Shown one piece after another: positions 47,699 to 57,046 of a DNA stretch of 64,000 bases (within the stretch, counting starts at the first letter, position 1; each line of letters begins with the position of its first letter). Both the position numbers and the translations under genes were made by a program. The stretch spans positions 62,001 to 126,000 of the forward strand of contig CAJXQR010000002.1 of assembly GCA_913058345.1 (NCBI GenBank). Reading direction: 5' to 3'. Under the pieces are notes generated by a model. That model searched no databases. It was not told the DNA's origin and was given only the letters and a program-made list of their open reading frames with translations. Source of the stretch: an uncultured Gammaproteobacteria bacterium. GTDB lineage: Bacteria; Pseudomonadota; Gammaproteobacteria; Pseudomonadales; Porticoccaceae.

Positions 47699-50080
47699 CT
47701 AGCGGTTGTCCAATCGATTGAAGTCGAGTACTCCCGATGTCAAAGGGTAACGTTCCCGATAAGCTCGATGAAAAGTATCACTCGTGCTCCAGAATTTTGG
47801 GTCTGTCCGCCTCACACCGTAACTATCAAGTAGGAGTTCATAGTCATCTTCTGACTCAATACGGCCTATTGCATCCACAAAATCAGACACTTCAGTGCTT
47901 TTGACCTGAAAAAACGCATTCGGGTAGGCTCCAATAAAACCGGGAAGCACTGACAATGTGTCCTCTGTGGGTAAACGGTTTTCTTGCTCTTTCAACATTG
48001 AGGTCATGCTTGAATAGGCCCGATTCACAACAAGTGTTACATACTCATCACCCTTCTCATCGCTAATTTGCACAAAAGCAATTTCGGGTAAACGTGTCAC
48101 CGACTGACCTTTCAGTAAATGCAGCCTGTTTAAGGCCTCTCGTATCGGTTTTGAGCCCACTGTTGCCATTGTATGTTTAGACGGGAGCACCTTTTCCAGG
48201 CGCTGGGCCAATAGATCAAATAGTTCCTTTTTCTCATCATCGCTTTGGTAATTAATCGACGGAACCGATTTTTGCTCGAAAACGGGCAATGTCAGATAAG
48301 CATGAATGTCACTAGCATCAACCCCTTGATACCAGAGCTTTCTCTCCCTGTCGCGTGCCGATTTCGGCAACAATTGTAAAAAGGCCGTTTCAGCCTCCAT
48401 ACGCATAAAATCCATATACAGGCGCGTGAGCAACTGGTGCCCGGCGTTGCCAAAAACATCGTAGCCCGCTACCAATAGATAGTGGATGCGCTCAAGCAAA
48501 CCATAGCCAATAAGCCACGCCGTTTTTGGTGTTTGACCAATCAAACCCTTTTCGACACTCGCACTGTCGTAATGCCTTAACACCGTGAGAGCAGCATTAT
48601 CATTAACATTACCACCATTCCAAATCACGTTTAAATCGATAGCGCTAGCAGGCAAGTGCTTGGCAAGATAAGCACCCTGACCTTCCATTAATTTCTGTTG
48701 CTGCTCCTTGTAGGTATTCCAGTGCTTGAGAGGGCGATAAATGTCACCTAGAGCAGCAGGCAAGGTTAAACTCTCTTCACGTGAGGTCTGGAAGTCATCG
48801 AAAATTTCCAGACGCTCTGGATCCGGGTTGGCAAAAAACACCCAAAAATTGTCCTGAATGACACTAAGTGCCACCTGCCCCCGACAAACAGTACCCTTAA
48901 TAAAAGCCATAACGGTAAACTGGGCTTCATCGAGTAAGAACTGGTAGCGTGAGTGCACCGGCATGTCATCAAACGTCACAAACGGGTTAGACGCATGCTC
49001 CGGTGCATAAGAAGGGAGTTGTGTAACGTCAAAAGGTTCGTCGATAAATAGCGTTTGCCAGCGCTGCATGCGGCGCTCATCAAGCCGGTAGGGCATATGT
49101 GTTTTTGCCACTACGGTATGAAGTACCGGCTGGATACGATAATAAACACGCTCAACCCCAGGGTTATCGTAGGGGCGACGCGTGGCAATATGTTGTATCG
49201 GCTCACCGGGGGGCGTCGCCGAGCGCACCAGGCTAAAAAATTGGCGCTGACTCAATTCTGGAAAAAACAAGTGGGAAAAATACAGGTGTTCAAAAATATA
49301 GCGACTAATCAACTGCTCTTTTAATGAATCACCATTCAAAAAGTCCTCCCAACGCTTAATGCGGGCGATATATTCCGACGACAAGGCTGGGCGAGGCGTA
49401 TAGAGAGCACCCTGTTCAAGCCACTTTTTTAGTACCACCTGTTCGGCATCGGGAAGGCCCGGCAAGGCATAAGGCATACCCCAGAGCGGGTGCTTACGGG
49501 CATAACGGCTGAAGGTTTCATCTCTGGTGCACGATTGCTCGCGCGATAATGACAGGTCAAAACTGTCCGGCAGCTGCTTTACATCGGGCAGAGGGTTTTT
49601 TTCTTTCAAGGTCAGCATACGATACATAACGCTGGCCTCACGGTTGGCCTCGGCAGTATCTGAGCGTTCGTTGAGCACCGAATAAAAGCCTTTTTTCCGC
49701 CATTCACTGGTGGAATGAGCGTCTTCGAAAATACGAGTAGGCGGCGCTGCTGTAAGGCGCATAGCGTAAACCTTATCACTGCTGGCCCCACGCTCAATGC
49801 CTTCAATTGAACTCATTTTTAACTGGCAAGAGGCGTCATAACAGCCGTGACAAACGACACAGCGCTTTTCCAGAACAGGCTTAACTTCAGACCAGTAATC
49901 GATAGTGCCTGGTGGCAAAACGTCGACAGCGCGGTTCTTTACTTTGCTCTGTCCGTAGTTCCTTTCAAATTGCAGTGTACCAATGGCCGTACAGCCTGTG
50001 AGTAACACCACAATCAACAACCCGTATTTTTTACTTATCCCAACCAAACATCTATCCCTTATAAACTGATAACACGGCAC
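47699..50080 (-). CDS. cti: Fatty acid cis/trans isomerase, heme c lipoprotein
   Basis: Cti converts cis to trans unsaturated acyl chains in membrane lipids during solvent or heat stress. 793 residues: signal with lipobox LLTGC, heme-binding RCVVCHGC (CxxCH), and the long family body with GMPYALPGLPDAEQ and VIWNGGNVNDNAALTVLRHYDSA. Starts at GTG 50080, or TTG 50047 which has AAGGGA before it. Monocistronic. Confidence 0.92.
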   Translation of the reverse strand: MPCYQFIRDRCLVGISKKYGLLIVVLLTGCTAIGTLQFERNYGQSKVKNRAVDVLPPGTIDYWSEVKPVLEKRCVVCHGCYDASCQLKMSSIEGIERGASSDKVYAMRLTAAPPTRIFEDAHSTSEWRKKGFYSVLNERSDTAEANREASVMYRMLTLKEKNPLPDVKQLPDSFDLSLSREQSCTRDETFSRYARKHPLWGMPYALPGLPDAEQVVLKKWLEQGALYTPRPALSSEYIARIKRWEDFLNGDSLKEQLISRYIFEHLYFSHLFFPELSQRQFFSLVRSATPPGEPIQHIATRRPYDNPGVERVYYRIQPVLHTVVAKTHMPYRLDERRMQRWQTLFIDEPFDVTQLPSYAPEHASNPFVTFDDMPVHSRYQFLLDEAQFTVMAFIKGTVCRGQVALSVIQDNFWVFFANPDPERLEIFDDFQTSREESLTLPAALGDIYRPLKHWNTYKEQQQKLMEGQGAYLAKHLPASAIDLNVIWNGGNVNDNAALTVLRHYDSASVEKGLIGQTPKTAWLIGYGLLERIHYLLVAGYDVFGNAGHQLLTRLYMDFMRMEAETAFLQLLPKSARDRERKLWYQGVDASDIHAYLTLPVFEQKSVPSINYQSDDEKKELFDLLAQRLEKVLPSKHTMATVGSKPIREALNRLHLLKGQSVTRLPEIAFVQISDEKGDEYVTLVVNRAYSSMTSMLKEQENRLPTEDTLSVLPGFIGAYPNAFFQVKSTEVSDFVDAIGRIESEDDYELLLDSYGVRRTDPKFWSTSDTFHRAYRERYPLTSGVLDFNRLDNR

Positions 50081-50195
50081 TAAACCTGCATATTGCTTGC
50101 AAATGGAAGCTTAAGCTTAGAATAAAGCCTGTTTTTATGACGGTGGGCGACAAAAAAGCCCGCGTGACTGACACTTTTGGTCAAAATCAAAAATT

Positions 50196-50648
50196 ATGAA
50201 CAACTTCAATAGCAGTACTATTCAATTTGTCATCGCTCATGCACTAAAAAGCCTCGGAGAGTATTCCGAGGCCGGCGTGAGACTTCTCGAACTTACCGCA
50301 AGTTTGCAAGCCGAGCACTATGCCGCAAAGCCACAATGCGGTCTAGGGCTCTACAGAATCGAGCCGAGAACACACCTGAAAATATGGGATGGCTATCTCG
50401 CATTTAAGCCCGATCTAGCCAGTACAATTCGTGGTCTAGCGTCCCAAAAAGCCTTTTTAAAAAACCCGCATTTAGAGCTAGCGACCAATTTGGGTTACGC
50501 AAGCGCGATCGCCTGGGTGATCTATCAGCGCAGCGAATTTACACTCCCCGACGCAGATGATCAACAAGCCTTAATTGCCTGCTGGGCAAGATGTTTTACG
50601 GAAGACCCTAAAGCTGAGAGGCAGCCATCGCAATCACAAACCTACTAG
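50196..50648 (+). CDS. Phage-lysozyme/SLT-like hypothetical protein
   Basis: 150 residues, no signal peptide. CGLGLYRIEPRTHLKIWDGYLAF resembles the GLxQIxPxT core of transglycosylases, and LATNLGYASAIAWVIYQR the following helix. Similar proteins occur as single genes or in phages. Divergent from cti. Activity uncertain. Confidence 0.55.
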   Translation: MNNFNSSTIQFVIAHALKSLGEYSEAGVRLLELTASLQAEHYAAKPQCGLGLYRIEPRTHLKIWDGYLAFKPDLASTIRGLASQKAFLKNPHLELATNLGYASAIAWVIYQRSEFTLPDADDQQALIACWARCFTEDPKAERQPSQSQTY

Positions 50649-50906
50649 CTGGCGCGACGGGCATTCGCTCTCAAGTTGAGCAGGATTCGTCATAACCGGT
50701 GTATTGTTTTAGCCTAATCGTGTCTTACTGGCCTTCCTGTCAACAAGCGCAGCCCCTTCGAGTTTTAAAACCTGGGTCAAGAACGACGCTCGGCCAGTAA
50801 AACACAGGGCTGTAAAGTCTAGGCCCCTTAACCCCCGGGGCTGCCCTCGCCTAATAAATATGCCCGTTCTCAATACGGGCAAAGCGCTCGAGCGGGAGCA
50901 GAAAGA

Positions 50907-51557
50907 TCAGGTGGTAATAATCGGCCATTTAGCATTAGCGGCAAGTTTTTTCATCCGTCTATCAGGATTGATGGCATACGGCCGGCTCACCTCCCTCAAC
51001 AAAGCATAATCCTGATGAGAGTCACCATAAGCAGTGCATTTTTTTAGCTCAACATTATTTTTGTTACACCACGCCTCTGCTAATAATAGTTTTTCTTCCG
51101 CCAAAGGATGCTGTCTTGGTGGCAAAGCAGTGTAAAAACCATCCTCAACCACACACTCCGTCGCTATAAATGTATCCATACCTAATGCCTGCGCAACAGG
51201 TGCGGCGATGAAATCCGGAGCGCCAGTCATCAGGACCAAGGTGTAGCCACCAAGTTTGCATGTCTCGATGTGATTAGCAATTTCCGTCTGAATTAATCTT
51301 GCGAGATTATCACCGACCCACTGCCTGCCAAGATCTTCTAACTGTTGAGTAGACAATCCGCTATAAAAAGCCTTGTTTTTGCGGCCTGTATCTCGCCCAA
51401 ACTGGGAAAACCAACGAAAGTAAAACCTCAATCCGGCACTGATCTGAGCGAGACCAAGATACTTTTTTTGGTAGAGAAAGAAAAAGAAACGGGACTCACA
51501 ACTCGGCTTACGTAGTAGTGTTCCATCAAGATCAAAAAAGGCTGCGGGGCAGGTCAT
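50907..51557 (-). CDS. HAD-IB family phosphatase
   Basis: 216 residues with HAD motifs FFDLDGTLL, LMTGAPDF and AYGDSHQDYALL. The start ATG overlaps the TGA of the upstream gene (ATGA), so it is translationally coupled to a CDP-alcohol phosphatidyltransferase. Probable dephosphorylation of the product phospholipid phosphate, for example a PGP-type phosphatase. A longer open frame to 51635 is less likely. Confidence 0.82.
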   Translation of the reverse strand: MTCPAAFFDLDGTLLRKPSCESRFFFFLYQKKYLGLAQISAGLRFYFRWFSQFGRDTGRKNKAFYSGLSTQQLEDLGRQWVGDNLARLIQTEIANHIETCKLGGYTLVLMTGAPDFIAAPVAQALGMDTFIATECVVEDGFYTALPPRQHPLAEEKLLLAEAWCNKNNVELKKCTAYGDSHQDYALLREVSRPYAINPDRRMKKLAANAKWPIITT

Positions 51558-52159
51558 TGTGGACGACTCTTCTGAATAAATTCTGTTATGACTGGAGCAC
51601 CACGGGCCAGACAAATAACGACGGATAAATAGCACAACAATAAGCCTAGCTGATAAATATTCTCTACGAAGCTTGCAAAGCTGGGGTCAAGTAACTGCGT
51701 TAAAGAAAACGCCAGCATTAAAAGACAAAAAGCGATGGCTTTAATCGTCGCGTAAAAACCCCGAACAAATCGCCCCGACACCAAAAATTTAGCCAGGCGA
51801 CTCTCTACAAGAGCGAAAGGAGCCTGAGTCTTACTTTGACACTCAGTAGTCCTGATAGAGTCCGTCATAACCCCTCTGGCAATAAAAACCAGAGGAATCC
51901 ACACAGGGATCATCCCAATATCGACAAAGACAACCCAAAGGCATAATTCCACTATGCGATCTGCGGCGATATCGAAAACCGCACCAAACAAACTGGTTTC
52001 ATTTCGTTTTCGTGCAATGTAACCATCCAAACCATCGGAAACAAACACTAAAACCAGCAACAACACATTGAGCAGATGTGCTAGTGGGGAACCGAAATAA
52101 ACCAGGCATATGACAAGCAATAAAAACAGTAACCTTGAAGCAGTAACTAAATTTGCCAT
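51554..52159 (-). CDS. CDP-alcohol phosphatidyltransferase family protein
   Basis: 201 residues, about five to six membrane helices. The catalytic motif DG-x2-AR-x8-G-x3-D-x3-D is intact in DGLDGYIARKRNETSLFG followed by AVFDIAADR. Joins a CDP-activated lipid to an alcohol in the inner membrane; with the coupled phosphatase it looks like a PgsA/phosphatase pair, but the alcohol is not known. Confidence 0.85.
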   Translation of the reverse strand: MANLVTASRLLFLLLVICLVYFGSPLAHLLNVLLLVLVFVSDGLDGYIARKRNETSLFGAVFDIAADRIVELCLWVVFVDIGMIPVWIPLVFIARGVMTDSIRTTECQSKTQAPFALVESRLAKFLVSGRFVRGFYATIKAIAFCLLMLAFSLTQLLDPSFASFVENIYQLGLLLCYLSVVICLARGAPVITEFIQKSRPQ

Positions 52160-52246
52160 GGCATATTGTTCAGTTAGTGATGACTTTGCAAACTAAAGTC
52201 GGTACACGAACACTCAAGTTCGAAGAATCAATTATAAGAAAGAAAA

Positions 52247-53164
52247 TCATTGTTCACCCTCAGCAGGAAAACTGTCATCATCATTGGATATAATTATTTC
52301 TACTCGACGATTTTCCTGACGCCCAGAAACTGTCTTATTGGTAGCGACAGGAAACTCTTCACCCAGGCCTTTACTTCTAATTCGACTCTCACTGATTCCA
52401 CTATTCGTGAGAAAGGTCGCCACAGCTTGCGCCCGCTGAGAAGAAAGTGTGCGATTGTATTCAGCGCTACCCGTTGCGTCTGTATGACCTTCAATCAGTA
52501 AACGGCGATTACTGTTTTGTTCTAAGAATTTCGCCACCCTGTTGAGTGTTTTTTCTGCCCCGGGTTTGAGATCAGCCTTATCGGTTTCGAACAACACCTG
52601 GTTTAATGTTAAAACAAGACCACGCTCCGTTTGTTTTGATTTCAAACCAGCAAGCTCGTTGCCTATTTTTTTAACTTCCTCATTGGCACTGTCAAGCCGT
52701 TGTTGCAACTGTTTGTTTTCAGCTTCTCTTTTATTGGCATTCTGCGTTGCGATTAAGGCTTCGGTAGCATTCAGTTGCGCTTGTTGTTTCGCTGTTCTGG
52801 CCTCATTGGTGCGAAGCGAAAGGAGTATTTCGTTTCTTTTCGCTTCAGAGTCCTTTATTTTTTGTCGTAGAATGGCCTCAGTGGTTTGTTCCTTGGCAAC
52901 TTTTGCATGCTGACTGGCGAGATAGGCATAATGTCTCGCGCTTTCTATGTCTTCATCTTTCTCAACGCTCTGTTCTGCCTGATCTAATGCCTGCTTAGCA
53001 TTCAGTATGTGCTTGCTTGCATGCTGCTGCACAAGCGGATCTATGCTCACAGCTTGCACTGATAGCCGCGCCTCCTGGATCTCAGGAAACGTTTCAGGTT
53101 CAGAGGCACAACCCAATAGTATTAAAGTCGTAACCGATAAAATGACAGTCCGTATTTTATTCAC
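52247..53164 (-). CDS. OmpA-family lipoprotein with DUF4398-like N-terminus
   Basis: 305 residues from GTG 53164 (AAGGAG upstream). Lipobox LLGCA, then a DUF4398-like helical part (HASKHILNAKQALDQAEQS), a long coiled coil (~110-195) and a C-terminal OmpA peptidoglycan-binding domain (LFETDKADLKPGAEKTL, IEGHTDATGSAEYN, SQRAQAVATFL, ENRRVEI). Tethers outer membrane to peptidoglycan. 16 bp after a related lipoprotein gene. Confidence 0.9.
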   Translation of the reverse strand: MNKIRTVILSVTTLILLGCASEPETFPEIQEARLSVQAVSIDPLVQQHASKHILNAKQALDQAEQSVEKDEDIESARHYAYLASQHAKVAKEQTTEAILRQKIKDSEAKRNEILLSLRTNEARTAKQQAQLNATEALIATQNANKREAENKQLQQRLDSANEEVKKIGNELAGLKSKQTERGLVLTLNQVLFETDKADLKPGAEKTLNRVAKFLEQNSNRRLLIEGHTDATGSAEYNRTLSSQRAQAVATFLTNSGISESRIRSKGLGEEFPVATNKTVSGRQENRRVEIIISNDDDSFPAEGEQ

Positions 53165-53180
53165 AATATATTCTCCTTTG

Positions 53181-53561
53181 CTATTGCCCATTGGGAGTAG
53201 TTTCATCCCTCAAGGTACGAATGGTTTTTTGAATTTCATCGAGAGCTTGCTCTGTATCTCGTCGTTTAACGATCGCCATTGATAACTGAGCTTCAACTTC
53301 TGCCTGTTCCGCAAGTTGAGTAGCCCGAAGATAATTTTCGTTATTAGCAGCAACACGAGCAGCGGCCAAATTCACTTCTGCCTGTTGTAGATAAAGATCG
53401 CCGTTAGCATTGTGATGCTGCCCTTTGGCAATATCGATAATGGACTGGGATCGCGCCAACTGTTCTACCGGTCGCTCAAGCGATGTTGCGCAACCGACCA
53501 ATAACAAACTTAGACAAGCGCTGGAAACACCGATACGGATGGGATTACTTCGCTTTTTCAT
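53181..53561 (-). CDS. DUF4398-type lipoprotein
   Basis: 126 residues: signal with lipobox LLVGC, then a helical domain (YLQQAEVNLAAARVAANNENYLRATQLAEQAEVEAQL) of the DUF4398 type. AAGGAG precedes ATG 53561. Forms an operon with the OmpA-type lipoprotein, and may pair with it in the envelope. Confidence 0.85.
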   Translation of the reverse strand: MKKRSNPIRIGVSSACLSLLLVGCATSLERPVEQLARSQSIIDIAKGQHHNANGDLYLQQAEVNLAAARVAANNENYLRATQLAEQAEVEAQLSMAIVKRRDTEQALDEIQKTIRTLRDETTPNGQ

Positions 53562-54658
53562 ACTCGCTCCTTAATTTTTTCTTACCGCCACACGGGAGTA
53601 CTGACACAAATAAAGATCTGTCAGAAGTTGTTGACTAGTAGCAAGAGTAAGCAGGAACTATGCCATTGTTTCTTACATCGAACCCAATGACAGAAAGCCC
53701 AAATAGTTATGTATTACTAAGTGATTCAGCAATTCCACTAAAACTATCAATGAAGAAATTACTAAAGATTGTAAAAATTTCATTGCTTTTGTTTTGCATA
53801 GGTTTAAGCAGAAAATGAACAATGCAGCGCTTACTATGACAGCAAAAAACTGCACGCGGTTGACCTAACGCTGTAGCATTGAGCTGAACACCTCGTCAGA
53901 AATTTCCACCCCATGAGTTGTTACATAAAGCCCACAAAACTGAATTGATCTGCATAAACTTAAGCGAACGTTATTTTTGCCAGAGAGTCGATACACATCT
54001 TGATGCAGCTCAATCACTCCGCTAGCAAGAGATTCAATAGAAGCTTGTAGCGTCAGGAGATTTAGAGATCATTGATTGAGACTAGTTGAAAATATCGAAA
54101 TGCCAGGAGTGAGAGCCAAGCCACACTCAGAACGCTCCACTACGATAGAGTTTGTTGTGAGAGGATTAGATCCCTCAGACGCCTTCGCGACGACAATGTA
54201 TATTGATTGCCAGCTATAACATTGGCCAAGCCAGCAACAATAAAATACGTTAGTCCTTGAAAAGCCAGCTTGAGAGATTGTTTAAAACATGGAATCATAT
54301 TCCATCAAGAGCCTGGCTGCTTAATATTGAATGCAACTGTGTTGCTCTCTGCTACGCACAAGAGTCATGGTTTGATAGTTGTTCATTTTTTTTACTCACG
54401 AGCCACTGATTAGCATTGAAGCTATGCCGCGGAATAGCTTCAATATTGAGCTTGCTTTACGAAGAGACACATAGACTAGGCCTTGGTAATTCCTAAGCAT
54501 AAGGACTATCAGTATCAGAACTCAGTATCGACGATGAGACAACGCACAACTGATCGGCGTATAAACCCCATTTTCGTTATAAATGAGATCACTGCAAAAT
54601 ATGGCGTCATTGAACAGGGGCTTAATTCTAGCCTGAGAAAACACACCCAGGATAAGTC
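53562..54658. other. Intergenic region, 1.1 kb, no supported gene
   Basis: AT-rich stretch between divergent genes. A 60-codon hydrophobic frame (53673-53855, minus) has no ribosome site and is probably chance. No strong repeats or RNA motifs seen. Confidence 0.35.
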
Positions 54659-55762
54659 ATGAAGAACAAACTTGAGCAGCGATCCTTTCAATTAATGCTA
54701 CTGTTAATTACGGTACTTTTCATTTATCTACTGGGACCTTACTTAACGCCCATGTTCTGGGCGTGCGCGATTGCATTAATCTTTTATCCGGTACAAAGCC
54801 GTCTGCACCGACGATTGGGCGTACGGCCTAACACCAATGCTTTGTTAACTCTCTTGTTAAGTCTTTTTGTGGCGATTATCCCGATAACCTTGATCCTATT
54901 TACCTTTGTACAGGAAGCCGCCGACCTTTACCGCAGCATTGAAAAAGGAAACCTGAAGTTCAGCGCCATTCTTGAGCGCATTCACCAGTCCGTTCCACAA
55001 TTCCAAATGTTTATCGACAAAATTGGCCTGGATAGTGGCGCACTTAAAAACAAAATTGCAGAGTTCAGTGTTTCGGCCAGTCGTCTTATTGCCGAAAATA
55101 CATTTTTCCTCGGCCAAACCACCTTGTCATTTATTGTCAATTTCGCATTGATGTTGTATTTAACGTTTTACTTTCTCAGAGATGGTACTTTTCTCCTCAC
55201 CCAAATTATGAAGGCCTTGCCTTTGGGCGACGATCGTGAACGACTTTTGTTTTCTAAACTAGCAGAAGTAACACGGGCGACCATCAAAGGAAATTTCGTC
55301 GTTGCGATTGTGCAAGGGACATTAGGAGGTATTATTTTTGTGATTCTCGATATTCCAGCACCCGTGTTATGGGGGGTGTTAATGGCAGTATCCTCACTGA
55401 TTCCTGCAGTGGGTGCGGGGCTTGTTTGGGGGCCCACTGCAATTTATCTTTTTGCCATGGACAGCAAAGTGGAGGCCTTGGTCCTGGTCTTATACGGTGT
55501 TTTGATTATTGGCCTCGCAGATAACCTGCTACGGCCCCTTTTAGTGGGTAAAGATACAAAACTGCCTGACTGGCTAATTCTGATTGCCACCTTAGGTGGC
55601 TTAAGTTGGTTCGGTATTCAAGGTTTTGTGATGGGCCCATTAATTGCCGGATTATTTGTAGTGTTTTGGCAAATATTCACTCGTGATTTCAATGTTACCC
55701 GGTCTCTTTTAGTCACCAGACAGGGTGACTTAAAAACAGAAAAAGATGTGAATGAAAGCTGA
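54659..55762 (+). CDS. AI-2E/PerM family transporter
   Basis: 367 residues, about eight membrane helices. LGPYLTPMFWACAIALIFYPVQSRLHRR, GNFVVAIVQGTLGGIIFVILDIPAPVLWGVLMAVSSLIPAVG and DNLLRPLLVGKDTKLPDWLILIATLGGL are the family landmarks. Substrate unknown. AGGA precedes ATG 54659. Last ordinary gene before the cassette array. Confidence 0.9.
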   Translation: MKNKLEQRSFQLMLLLITVLFIYLLGPYLTPMFWACAIALIFYPVQSRLHRRLGVRPNTNALLTLLLSLFVAIIPITLILFTFVQEAADLYRSIEKGNLKFSAILERIHQSVPQFQMFIDKIGLDSGALKNKIAEFSVSASRLIAENTFFLGQTTLSFIVNFALMLYLTFYFLRDGTFLLTQIMKALPLGDDRERLLFSKLAEVTRATIKGNFVVAIVQGTLGGIIFVILDIPAPVLWGVLMAVSSLIPAVGAGLVWGPTAIYLFAMDSKVEALVLVLYGVLIIGLADNLLRPLLVGKDTKLPDWLILIATLGGLSWFGIQGFVMGPLIAGLFVVFWQIFTRDFNVTRSLLVTRQGDLKTEKDVNES

Positions 55763-55891
55763 GAAGGAGGAGACTTCGAAAAATCTACCCAAATGCGAGG
55801 TTAATGGTTTTTACGAAAAACGACGCCTCAAGGTAAACGCAACAAAGCCGCCATCACTGCTTGCATGAGACAGTTTATTACTAGGGCTGTC

Positions 55892-56290
55892 TCAGCCATA
55901 CTCCGCATTTTGGGGCAGATCGTCCGTAATCTCGAACCAGGGGGCCTTGCTGCCGACGAATACATGGCGCCCTGCTTTTACACCCGGATCGGTATTAAGT
56001 GTTCCGAGTGGGAAGCTATAGACCTTGGGTTTTGCATCGAATCTTGTGTAGAGGCTAGAACCGCAGTTTGAGCAAAAACCCTTGTGCTCTCCCGGTGAGG
56101 ATTCGTAGAACTTCATCAACTCCTGACCTTTAACTATGTGCCAATCAGAAGCCTGAACCTTTGCGCGAGTTCTGAATGCGGAGGCGTGCAACTTTCGGCA
56201 CATTGAGCAATGACAGTTCAGGACATCAGTAAGAGGTCCGTTGATTTCGTATTGGATGCCTCCACAGAGACAGCTACCTGTTTGTTTCAT
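55892..56290 (-). CDS. GFA-family (glutathione-dependent formaldehyde-activating-like) protein
   Basis: 132-residue zinc protein (Mss4-like fold). Metal ligands in GSCLCGGIQYE, LNCHCSMCRKLH and FCSNCGSSLYTRFD; family members are often annotated as glutathione-formaldehyde adduct enzymes, though most have unproven activity. GGAGGT precedes ATG 56290, 17 bp beyond an attC site. Likely the last cassette of the array; no clear attC follows its stop. Confidence 0.88.
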   Translation of the reverse strand: MKQTGSCLCGGIQYEINGPLTDVLNCHCSMCRKLHASAFRTRAKVQASDWHIVKGQELMKFYESSPGEHKGFCSNCGSSLYTRFDAKPKVYSFPLGTLNTDPGVKAGRHVFVGSKAPWFEITDDLPQNAEYG

Positions 56291-56307
56291 TGATACACCT
56301 CCGTGTG

Positions 56308-56401
56308 TGATAACACCGCCATTTGCAGCAGACTTGTAACTGCAGCAGCGGAAAGGCTGTCCAGCGCACGGCAGTGCAGGGTGCACATGGCCTTGTTATG
56401 G
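56308..56401 (-). repeat. attC site 1
   Basis: TGATAAC (56308-56314) and GTTATGG (56395-56401) ends; inner arms near CACCGCCATTTGCA pair with TGCACATGGCC. 94 bp. Between the GFA cassette and a remnant cassette. Confidence 0.8.
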
Positions 56402-56611
56402 CTTGATAGCTTGCCATGACTTATAACTCACTCCCTGGCTTTGAAGTTTCACAATCGTCGCTTCTGCCTCGCCGTTGCCATATTTTGCTCGCCGTGAGGC
56501 AGTTAACTCCCGGCAAACACTTACTTGGGCGCCTGCGCCTGAAACCTTGGTTATAAGATCTTCAGCCGTGAAACGAACACAATGCTCGACAAGAAACCCC
56601 GCAAGGACAAA
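56396..56611 (-). pseudogene. Cassette gene fragment without start codon
   Basis: An open frame on the minus strand ends at TAA 56396-56398 inside attC site 1, as do other cassette genes here. It reads FTAEDLITKVSGAGAQ, then VCRELTASRRAKYGNGEAEA and SYKSWQAIKP, which looks like real protein. No ATG, GTG or TTG precedes it in frame before a stop at about 56624. A degenerate attC (about 56571-56622, ending GTTATAA) overlaps its 5' end, so the start has probably been lost by a cassette fusion or deletion. Confidence 0.5.
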
Positions 56612-56629
56612 ACTTGTTATAACCTACCT

Positions 56630-56956
56630 TCACTTTATAGGTTTCACTATTTTATTACGAACCACAGCCACCGAATCTTTCTTGTTACCGGCCACAGCAA
56701 CCATTAGTTTGCTTCTATTTTCGGATATTTCTATACACTTTACGACAACCTTGTTTGATTTTACATTGCCGTAAATACCATATTCATTCTCTATTAGATT
56801 CTCTAATCCCAGCGCCTTCAGAGTATAAGAGCTTTGAATTTCGCAAGCTTCTTTGGACTTGTTCAAATCCTTCAACCATGACCATAGCTCTGGCGGTTGA
56901 TCATCCGCCCAAGCTAAAGTAGAAAATACTATTGTGATTAATAACATCCCTTTCAT
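56630..56956 (-). CDS. Cassette protein, secreted, unknown
   Basis: 108 residues with a short signal peptide (MLLITIVFSTLAWA). The mature part is small and lysine-rich with two cysteines (EACEIQ, VKCIEI) that may pair. No family recognised. ATG 56956 lies 19 bp from attC site 2. Confidence 0.7.
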   Translation of the reverse strand: MKGMLLITIVFSTLAWADDQPPELWSWLKDLNKSKEACEIQSSYTLKALGLENLIENEYGIYGNVKSNKVVVKCIEISENRSKLMVAVAGNKKDSVAVVRNKIVKPIK

Positions 56957-56974
56957 TACTTAAATCCCTGTCAG

Positions 56975-57046
56975 TTTTAACACCCAAAGCAGCGCGTGTT
57001 AGCGCGTCCTGCCACGAAGTGGCAATGCTGCCTTTGCTTGTTAGTT
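56975..57046 (-). repeat. attC site 2
   Basis: TTTTAAC (56975-56981) to GTTAGTT (57040-57046), 72 bp. Inner arms CCCAAAGCAGC and GCTGCCTTTG, almost the same as in the site at 62225-62309. Confidence 0.88.

Noticed and set aside
53673-53855. 60-codon hydrophobic minus-strand ORF
   Set aside because: AT-rich chance frame without ribosome site; no partner gene.
55765-55891. Possible attC after the GFA gene
   Set aside because: GTAAAC...GTTTAT ends are present, but arm pairing is too poor; the array edge is set at the GFA stop.
56475-56774. 99-codon plus-strand ORF in the cassette region
   Set aside because: Runs across an attC-like site and antisense to a better-supported cassette gene; wrong orientation for the array.
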